26,036 nt of DNA from a virus. Positions 21,711 to 26,036 of this stretch are shown in pieces; the stretch's first letter is position 1; each line of letters opens with the position of its first letter. The DNA lies in IMG/VR virus record IMGVR_UViG_3300010885_054330, positions 1-26,036 of that record. One strand, given 5' to 3'. The position numbers and the translations under genes were made by a program. The notes beneath the pieces were generated by a model. That model was not told where the DNA came from. It worked only from the letters and a program-made list of their open reading frames with translations, and ran no database searches.

Positions 21711-22309
21711 TTAGTATCCTCGAAAATGAATTTTTTCTGAAATTGCACTATTCCGGTACCAGACCAATGACCATAAACTGATATGTCTTGTTTATGCTCA
21801 TGGGTAATTTTGTCCCACAGGTTTGCCTTCATAGCTGGGAATTTATTTATATCATCGAAAATTATGATTCCTGAATATGAATTATCTATCAACCAACAAA
21901 AGAACCCATACTCTTCCACGCCGTGATGTGGATCTATATCGATGAATATTAGGGGGGAACCTAATATGAATTCCTTCTGCAATTTGAGTACAGATTCATT
22001 CATTAAATTATCAAAATGAAATTCTATATTTTCTAGAAATTTTTTACATAATCCATTTCCGAGTATTTTATCTTTTATGTCAAAAGTGTGTACTTTATTT
22101 TTCTTATTGTATGACAAAGCCGTAGCAGAAGCCCCCATATGAGTACCAATATCTAATATATTAACATCGTCATATTGTAAACTCAAAAATGCCAATAATT
22201 TATAATGTTCCCTGCCAGCATTGTCCAAAAATTCATTGATGTTAAATCCATGCTGACATAGCTCTCTCAGATTAATTTTATTCACTTCTTCTACTGAGAT
22301 ATCCTTCAT
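21707..22309 (-). CDS. Class I SAM-dependent methyltransferase (Methyltransf_24 type)
   Basis: A 200-residue protein with the Rossmann methyltransferase layout. The SAM loop is NILDIGTHMGASATAL (50-65), and Asp77 in VHTFDIKD comes at the end of strand 2. IFIDIDPHHGVEEYGFF (121-137) is the motif-IV region, with His128 and His129. GIIIFDDI (147-154) is the next strand, and the end DISVYGHWSGTGIVQF closes the fold. The set matches small sugar- or metabolite-methylating enzymes common in phage and O-antigen clusters. Together with the flanking YibB-like proteins it could add a methyl group to a glycan. ATG 22309 lies one base after the stop of the upstream gene. The substrate is unknown. Confidence 0.8.
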   Translation of the reverse strand: MKDISVEEVNKINLRELCQHGFNINEFLDNAGREHYKLLAFLSLQYDDVNILDIGTHMGASATALSYNKKNKVHTFDIKDKILGNGLCKKFLENIEFHFDNLMNESVLKLQKEFILGSPLIFIDIDPHHGVEEYGFFCWLIDNSYSGIIIFDDINKFPAMKANLWDKITHEHKQDISVYGHWSGTGIVQFQKKFIFEDTK

Positions 22310-22310
22310 T

Positions 22311-23009
22311 TCATACTTTACTGCTTAAGGGGAAACACAACATGCCGTCGTCATGTCCAGCGTAATACCAATGAAAGTTAAATCCATATATACTCTCCAT
22401 CATCGACCAAATATTGACTTCCCAAGTAACGATAGGTAGTAATTCACGTATTACTCTTCTACTGAGTTCATGCATTCCTCTTAAAGATTCTCTATCACCC
22501 ACATAAAACCCCCCACAAAATCTCCATGCTGGATGATCATTTATCGTGGTTTTATAATTCCAAGCCCCCGGAATGTGAACACCACCCTCTAGTGAATGCA
22601 ATTTTTTAAGATGCAAGAATGACTTTTCATCTTTTATCACGTGACCAATCCCAAAGTCTACCCAAGATAAAATCCTCGAATCTGTAATATCCATCGCTTT
22701 AACCATGAATTCAGTCTTAGAGTTCATGATTATGTGGAAGTCTTTCGTGTTTTTCGATGGGTTATCTGATACTTGAACGACAGGATTTGCACAAGATTGA
22801 ATTAATTCATATGTATCTGTTTCTTCTAAGGAACATCTTATGATATTGACATTTTTTAATTCTAAACTGTCGGTCGATAAAGTTCTATCCACAAAAAGAA
22901 TCATCGGTATATCAATTACAGCTCTCATTCGGTTAAAGTTATGAAAATACTTTTCTACGGAGTGAGTGGTATGACCACTTGATTGAAGTAAAAATGAAGA
23001 CACTAACAT
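22311..23009 (-). CDS. HtrL/YibB-like putative glycosyltransferase-type protein (copy 1)
   Basis: A 232-residue protein resembling the HtrL/YibB family. It shows RMRAVIDIPMILFVD at the first strand, NSKTEFMVKA, then LSWVDFGIGHVI (the family's W-x-DFG motif), GGVHIPGAWN, WRFCGGFYVGDRESL, TWEVNIWSMMES and a C-terminal HWYYAGHDDGM. YibB-type proteins lie in LPS core clusters; a glycosyltransferase-like role is presumed. There is no ribosome binding site: a near-consensus promoter ends five bases before ATG 23009, so the message should be leaderless. This gene opens the glycan operon that runs to 18718. A related copy lies at 20997-21710, on the far side of the methyltransferase. Confidence 0.75.
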   Translation of the reverse strand: MLVSSFLLQSSGHTTHSVEKYFHNFNRMRAVIDIPMILFVDRTLSTDSLELKNVNIIRCSLEETDTYELIQSCANPVVQVSDNPSKNTKDFHIIMNSKTEFMVKAMDITDSRILSWVDFGIGHVIKDEKSFLHLKKLHSLEGGVHIPGAWNYKTTINDHPAWRFCGGFYVGDRESLRGMHELSRRVIRELLPIVTWEVNIWSMMESIYGFNFHWYYAGHDDGMLCFPLSSKV

Positions 23010-23014
23010 GATTA

Positions 23015-23043
23015 ATTATACTAAATAATATGGAAAATGTAAA
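23015..23043 (-). promoter_or_regulatory. Near-consensus promoter of the glycan operon, leaderless start
   Basis: On the - strand TTTACA (23038-23043, five of six) is followed after 17 bases by a perfect TATAAT (23015-23020). The predicted first base of the transcript falls at or within one base of ATG 23009. This is the best sigma70-type promoter in the window. Confidence 0.7.
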
Positions 23044-23050
23044 TTAAAGG

Positions 23051-23299
23051 ATGGATGTTAATGATAGGTACAAAACTCGTATTAAAGCATTCGAAGAAGG
23101 TCGAGTTATTTCAGAAGTGATGGAAAGCACAAAAAGAAACCTTCAAGCACTTACCATAGGGATTCGTCCAGCCAAAGTAGTTTTTGATTTAGGAAAACGA
23201 GGACGAACATGTAATAACTCTGACCATGAGCTTTTTGGGTTTCCGATTGAAGAATGTTTAGAAGATGAGTGCATTCTGGAATTTATGAATAATGAGTAA
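23051..23299 (+). CDS. Small hypothetical protein, 82 residues
   Basis: The gene is divergent from the glycan operon. The protein begins MDVNDRYKTRIKAFEEG and is helical at first, with a middle part AKVVFDLGKRGRTCNNSDHE and an acidic C-terminus (PIEECLEDECILEFMNNE). Three Cys are present (positions about 54, 68 and 73), with no standard zinc spacing. AAAGG directly abuts ATG 23051, too close for a normal ribosome binding site. No -10 with a good -35 was found for it. The composition looks like real coding sequence, but the evidence for expression is thin. It is one of only three genes on the + strand in this window. Confidence 0.5.
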   Translation: MDVNDRYKTRIKAFEEGRVISEVMESTKRNLQALTIGIRPAKVVFDLGKRGRTCNNSDHELFGFPIEECLEDECILEFMNNE

Positions 23300-23355
23300 C
23301 TAGCCTACTTTCCTATTTCGCTTTATTATATTAGCACGTTGTCTTAATGATGGTA

Positions 23356-23487
23356 TTATAATGTCTTGAATGTGACATAATACTCTATATCTTCTTTGGT
23401 AATTTCATATACTCTTGCAGATATATCACTTTCTAGATACTTTGCTGCAAGCTTCCAGGCTTCCTCTGATATTTGACTTTTCTTCAT
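23356..23487 (-). CDS. Very small protein (43 residues)
   Basis: The reading frame MKKSQISEEAWKLAAKY and onward to YYVTFKTL ends at a TAA at 23356-23358. The sequence is a plausible amphipathic helix (ISEEAWKLAAKYLES) followed by a short acidic stretch (ITKEDIEYY). No strong ribosome binding site precedes ATG 23487. The frame is open upstream for 11 more codons but without another start codon. It overlaps the end of a second open frame (23426-23575), so only one of the two can be fully right in that stretch. Confidence 0.45.
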   Translation of the reverse strand: MKKSQISEEAWKLAAKYLESDISARVYEITKEDIEYYVTFKTL

Positions 23488-23575
23488 AAGAGTCGTGCTG
23501 GGATTTATACTGGTTACATTCCTTTTCTAGATTACGAATTACTTCATGGGCGTCACGTAAAGAAGCGGCAGAGAC
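23426..23575 (-). pseudogene. Coiled-coil-like open frame, possible frameshifted tail of the 23539-23724 gene
   Basis: In the -1 frame relative to the gene at 23539-23724 there are 49 codons without a start codon of ATG or GTG. They encode SAASLRDAHEVIRNLEKECN and onward, which looks more like a real protein (a charged helix) than the present C-terminus of that gene. It could be the original C-terminal part, separated by a one-base loss near gatgagtctctgcc (23567-23580), or the product of a -1 frameshift. The alternative is chance. Confidence 0.3.
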
Positions 23576-23724
23576 TCATCTGGTCTACTTAGTCGTCTAT
23601 ATTCAGATATGCAACAATCATGGAATTTCTTCTCTTGCGAATGATCATGTAGATGATTATTCGCAAGTCGTATGGCTGCTACCATGTCGTAAAGGACATC
23701 ATGGGAATGTCTCATATAAATCAT
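23539..23724 (-). CDS. Small hypothetical protein, about 60 residues
   Basis: The protein starts MIYMRHSHDVLYDMVAAIRL and is helical, polar and rich in His, with two adjacent Cys (HDCCISEY). The ATG at 23724 overlaps the stop of the membrane peptide (ATGA). A second ATG at 23715 has AGGA about eight bases upstream and is an equally good start. The last residues (PLLYVTPMK) look unlike the rest, and a better-looking continuation exists in the -1 frame, so the gene may be frameshifted. Function unknown. Confidence 0.5.
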   Translation of the reverse strand: MIYMRHSHDVLYDMVAAIRLANNHLHDHSQEKKFHDCCISEYRRLSRPDESLPLLYVTPMK

Positions 23725-23798
23725 CCTAATGGATTTCGATTAAGTCGCCCAACGCAATATCCTGCTACAAATGCCAATGCTGACATGATAATTATCAT
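23721..23798 (-). CDS. One-helix membrane peptide, 25 residues
   Basis: ATG 23798 begins a 25-codon frame whose product reads MIIIMSALAFVAGYCVGRLN followed by RNPLG. Residues 1-17 form a hydrophobic helix long enough to span a membrane, and the basic Arg18 and Arg21 would lie on the cytoplasmic side. Both ends overlap neighbours by four bases (ATGA at 23795-23798 and 23721-23724), which supports it as a real, translationally coupled gene despite its size. Tiny membrane peptides are common in phage accessory regions; the role is unknown. Confidence 0.5.
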   Translation of the reverse strand: MIIIMSALAFVAGYCVGRLNRNPLG

Positions 23799-23920
23799 GG
23801 ATGAGTCACCTGACAGGTAGTTGAATTTTTAGGATGTCCGCAGTAGGAACATAAAGTAGCATTATTCCAGCGTCCCCATGCATATGGATATTTATTTTTG
23901 AATAAAATTCTTGTTCGCAA
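23795..23920 (-). CDS. Small zinc-knuckle-like protein (about 41 residues, TTG start)
   Basis: The frame ends WGRWNNATLCSYCGHPKNST followed by TCQVTHP, giving a CxxCGH...C...H site of zinc-knuckle type. No ATG is available; the best start is TTG 23920, seven bases after GGAG (23928-23931). Another TTG lies directly before it. An overlapping frame from ATG 23961 to 23809 could supply a different N-terminus (MNKTIDSGKFGVACCEQEF) that joins this frame by a -1 shift at an A5 run near 23897-23901. The stop overlaps the membrane peptide start by four bases. Confidence 0.4.
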   Translation of the reverse strand: MRTRILFKNKYPYAWGRWNNATLCSYCGHPKNSTTCQVTHP

Positions 23921-23988
23921 CAAGCTACTCCAAATTTGCCTGAATCAATTGTTTTATTCATATATAATTCTACGGATATGAATTTTAT

Positions 23989-25101
23989 TCAAAAGAGATT
24001 TTTCTTCTCATTCATGACTTCATGGCGAACCCTCATGAAGTCATTTAAAAATGATAAGGAGAGCTTACAAATCCAAGCTTCTCTATCCATAATACCGAAG
24101 GTTATCCTAAATGTTTCAGTCATATCATCAAAAGCTAACCCAGACACAAATTCGATGGTATGTTTCTCTTTTAAAAAAAACGGGATACTGTAGTCCTCAA
24201 TAGCCATTCGTGAATTGAACTTCACGAATCTATGGAAATAGTTCCTTCTGCTGTCATGGAGAATGACTACTTCATGTACAATAGCAAAGTAAGAATCCCC
24301 GACCTTGACCAATTGACCACCACCTCTAAATGATTTAGAAATGTTCGGAGCCAAATTCCTTGATATTATGTTTAGACTTCCATCTTTATATTGAATTACA
24401 TCTGTCCAACCACCATTGTTACACTCATATAACCATTCAGGACATTCAGAGCCAAGAATAGGCATCCAATTTTTTTCGTGCTTATCATGAGAAACTGGTG
24501 ATTCTAATAATTTAATATCATGCATGAAGCTCCTTTCAACGTTGAGCTTACCGACAGCTATTCTTGCTTTGTCAGTATAAGGCAGCATATTCCGGATAGT
24601 TCCAGATACATAATACTGATGATCTATTTTAAATAAACGTACATCCTCGATCCCATCAGCCGGGAAGTTACTTTTCTCGTAGGGTTCACTGTCTATACTA
24701 GATATACTTTCAATTTCGTCTTTTTCATTAAGAGATAACAACTGATACCGAGTATAAATCGTATTATTTGAACTATCTTTAATATGGTATCTTCCATCTA
24801 CTATTTCATAATTAGCATTCCTTACTAATACATAGTGGCCTAAGTCCTTCTGTATAAGTGTCGGATTAAACACCCCCCATCCCGGATTATACGGAGGAAT
24901 ATTTAAATCCACAAATGTAACACCCTCTAAATCTGCAAGTTTAGGCATATAAAAAGTATAATTTTGTTTTAAATTATTCTCTATATGATAAGGAGGATTT
25001 GAGAGTAACCCCCTTTCGCAAGACCTAAGACCTGATCTTTCTTCACCTACATAATATGAATTAATCGATAAAGCAAGATCATACTCTATAGGGTTAATCA
25101 T
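23989..25101 (-). CDS. Beta-propeller glycosidase/phosphorylase-like protein (GH130-type fold)
   Basis: A 370-residue protein. The motifs WGVFNPTLIQ, HYVLVRNANYEIVDGRY, GIEDVRLFKIDHQYYVSGT, KNWMPI, GGGQLVKVGDSYFAIVHEV, YFHRFVKFNS, SIPFFL, IEFVSGLAFD and FRITFGIMDREAWI are spaced as in five-bladed propellers of the GH130/GH43-like group. In particular they match the branch found beside glycosyltransferases (iEFxxGLA, tfGxxDreA). It may bind, cleave or phosphorolyse a sugar chain; catalytic acids cannot be placed safely. No signal peptide is seen, so it is cytoplasmic or a virion part. It is separated from the glycan operon by the tiny-gene row but shares its likely theme. No ribosome binding site is clear before ATG 25101. 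Confidence 0.75.
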   Translation of the reverse strand: MINPIEYDLALSINSYYVGEERSGLRSCERGLLSNPPYHIENNLKQNYTFYMPKLADLEGVTFVDLNIPPYNPGWGVFNPTLIQKDLGHYVLVRNANYEIVDGRYHIKDSSNNTIYTRYQLLSLNEKDEIESISSIDSEPYEKSNFPADGIEDVRLFKIDHQYYVSGTIRNMLPYTDKARIAVGKLNVERSFMHDIKLLESPVSHDKHEKNWMPILGSECPEWLYECNNGGWTDVIQYKDGSLNIISRNLAPNISKSFRGGGQLVKVGDSYFAIVHEVVILHDSRRNYFHRFVKFNSRMAIEDYSIPFFLKEKHTIEFVSGLAFDDMTETFRITFGIMDREAWICKLSLSFLNDFMRVRHEVMNEKKNLF

Positions 25102-25209
25102 TAAGAGTACTTTACTAAACGAAGATTCTTTAAAGGATATGTGCGTTTATAATATAATTTAAAGGCAGTGTGTATGAATTAAAATACATACTACTAGCGT
25201 ATCCCGAGC

Positions 25210-25230
25210 TTTTTGCCGACGAAGCAAAAA
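25210..25230. repeat. Short hairpin tttttgc / gcaaaaa
   Basis: Seven-base arms at 25210-25216 and 25224-25230 pair across a 7-base loop. The A/T-rich arms would place a T run after the stem in neither direction, so it may be an operator or simply chance rather than a terminator. Confidence 0.3.
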
Positions 25231-25267
25231 TCAGTATTTGGGGAAAATATTAACATAGTTTCACCGC

Positions 25268-25296
25268 TTTACAATTTATATGTTTTTTATTATTAT
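25268..25296 (+). promoter_or_regulatory. Promoter of the pentapeptide-repeat gene
   Basis: TTTACA (25268-25273) and TATTAT (25291-25296) are separated by exactly 17 bases. They share the same -35 sequence and spacing as the promoter at 23015-23043. Transcription would begin near 25303, two bases before the GTG start at 25305. Confidence 0.6.
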
Positions 25297-25304
25297 TTTT
25301 TAAC

Positions 25305-26036
25305 GTGAAGCCCCATGAACTATCAAATACTCTTCGTCATATAGCTGCAGCCATAGAGGGTTCTAAGAATCCCTCTCGTAAACTTGTCGCTGCGGATTTA
25401 AAAATAGTGATTTCACGTTTATCTTCTACAGTCGACCTTGTAAAAATTCTCGCGGATCACGCCATGTGGGTCAAAGGAGATCGCGCGGGGAGGAAAGCCA
25501 ATCTGGAGGGAGCGGATCTGATCGGGACGGACCTGCGCAAGGCGAACCTAGCCGAGGCGGACATGGCCGGGGCGAGTATGGTCGAGGCGAACCTGACCGA
25601 AGCGAACCTGACAAATGCGGACCTGTATGGGGCGGACCTGACCAAAGTGGCCCTGCGCGGGGCGAACCTGCGCAGGGCAATCCTGATCGGGGCGAACCTG
25701 ACCGGGGCGAACCTGAGCAATGCGGATCTGATAGGGGCAGTCCTGCTCGGGGTGAACCTGAGCGGGGCGGACCTGCGTGGGGCGAATTTGACCAGGGCGT
25801 ACCTGGAAAATGCGTACTTGAAAAAGGCGGACCTGACCGGGGCGAACCTGATCGTGGCGGACCTGACCGGGGCGAACCTGACAAATGCGGACCTGGCCGG
25901 GGCAATCCTGCTCGGGGCGAACCTGACAAATGCGGACCTGACCGGGGCGGACCTGCGCAATGCGAATTTGAGCAATGCGAATTTGACCAATGCGAAATTG
26001 ATCGGGGCAATACTGGACGGGGCAAAAACTCAGGGA
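25305..26036 (+). CDS. Pentapeptide-repeat protein, 3' end beyond the window
   Basis: The frame is open for 244 codons to the window end. An N-terminal helical part (residues ~1-60: ELSNTLRHIAAAIEG, LVAADLKIVISRLSS, VDLVKILADHAMW) is followed by ~35 five-residue units of the type A-N/D-L-x-x, from KANLEGADLIG to ANLTNAKLIGAILDGAKTQG. Such repeats fold into a right-handed square beta-helix; some members (Qnr, MfpA) mimic DNA and protect gyrase, most have no known role. GTG 25305 is chosen because no in-frame ATG lies upstream of the helical part, and the promoter ends eight bases before it; there is no ribosome binding site. The repeat DNA is strikingly GC-rich compared with all neighbours, and its 15-base units are nearly identical, suggesting recent expansion or transfer. 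The ILDGAKTQG ending suggests the repeat cap is close. Confidence 0.85.
   Translation, partial: MKPHELSNTLRHIAAAIEGSKNPSRKLVAADLKIVISRLSSTVDLVKILADHAMWVKGDRAGRKANLEGADLIGTDLRKANLAEADMAGASMVEANLTEANLTNADLYGADLTKVALRGANLRRAILIGANLTGANLSNADLIGAVLLGVNLSGADLRGANLTRAYLENAYLKKADLTGANLIVADLTGANLTNADLAGAILLGANLTNADLTGADLRNANLSNANLTNAKLIGAILDGAKTQG
25486..26025 (+). repeat. 15-bp tandem repeat array of the pentapeptide gene
   Basis: Units such as gcggacctgaccggg, gcgaacctgaccggg and gcgaacctgacaaat recur about 35 times in frame. Several multi-unit blocks are identical (for example around 25690 and 25870), so the array can grow or shrink in steps of five residues. Confidence 0.8.

Larger units (their letters stand above)
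25102..25304. other. Divergent regulatory gap between the propeller and pentapeptide genes
   Basis: This 203-base AT-rich gap separates two divergent genes. It contains a hairpin at 25210-25230, a small gtatg/catac inverted repeat near 25173-25192 and a good + strand promoter at 25268-25296. On the - strand there are several TATA-like boxes near 25150-25160, none with a good -35. Confidence 0.45.

Noticed and set aside
23809-23961. 50-residue - strand frame (MNKTIDSGKFGVACC...) as an independent gene
   Set aside because: It has no ribosome binding site and its second half overlaps the better zinc-knuckle frame. It is kept only as a possible N-terminus in the frameshift finding.
25457-26025. 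Two long - strand frames (177 and 184 residues) rich in Arg, Ser and Pro
   Set aside because: They are antisense to the pentapeptide repeats and arise from the 15-base periodicity. The + strand frame has a promoter and a recognised repeat fold.

Overview
The window looks like part of a large, fairly AT-rich tailed-phage genome (a myovirus, because it encodes a contractile tail sheath). No rRNA, tRNA, CRISPR array, insertion sequence or attachment site was seen. The host cannot be read from the sequence.

Layout. Positions 2-4579 (+ strand) hold the 3' part of a very long collagen-like (Gly-X-Thr) fibre gene with a compact C-terminal head domain; its 5' end lies outside the window. From 4701 to 23009 everything is on the - strand. 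First come an unrecognised 179-residue protein (4701-5240) and a GIY-YIG homing endonuclease (5355-6350) lodged against the end of the tail sheath gene. The sheath gene (6383-11617) is about two and a half times the usual size. Transcribed ahead of it (at higher coordinates) is a compact virion-assembly operon: an FmdB-like zinc-ribbon protein, a probable neck/tail-completion protein, a Glu/Lys low-complexity protein, an actin-fold ATPase, three overlapping structural-type genes, a small helical protein, and a protein with a long Asp/Ser/Glu tail.

Positions 18718-23009 are a sugar and glycan module: two short-chain-dehydrogenase sugar-nucleotide enzymes (an epimerase and a 4,6-dehydratase-like enzyme), a Cys/His-rich protein, and two HtrL/YibB-like proteins flanking a methyltransferase. 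Most of its genes overlap by a few bases. Positions 23051-23299 (+) hold a small unknown gene. Positions 23356-23920 (-) hold a row of tiny overlapping genes: a zinc knuckle, a one-helix membrane peptide, and short hypotheticals with a possible frameshift. Positions 23989-25101 (-) hold a beta-propeller glycosidase/phosphorylase-like protein. Positions 25305-26036 (+) hold a pentapeptide-repeat protein, cut by the window end, whose composition is much more GC-rich than its neighbours.

The parts can be read together as tail building (sheath, neck proteins, actin-like ATPase), a host-contacting collagen fibre, and a glycan pathway that may decorate the Thr-rich fibre or another virion protein. 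That last link is inference. A recurring regulatory feature is a -10-like box placed only 5-8 bases before the start codon of genes that lack a ribosome binding site. This suggests leaderless transcripts for the endonuclease, a YibB-like gene and the pentapeptide gene. The most unusual items are the actin-like ATPase inside the virion operon, the oversized modular sheath, the hairpin at the start of the endonuclease gene, and the micro-gene row at 23.4-23.9 kb.
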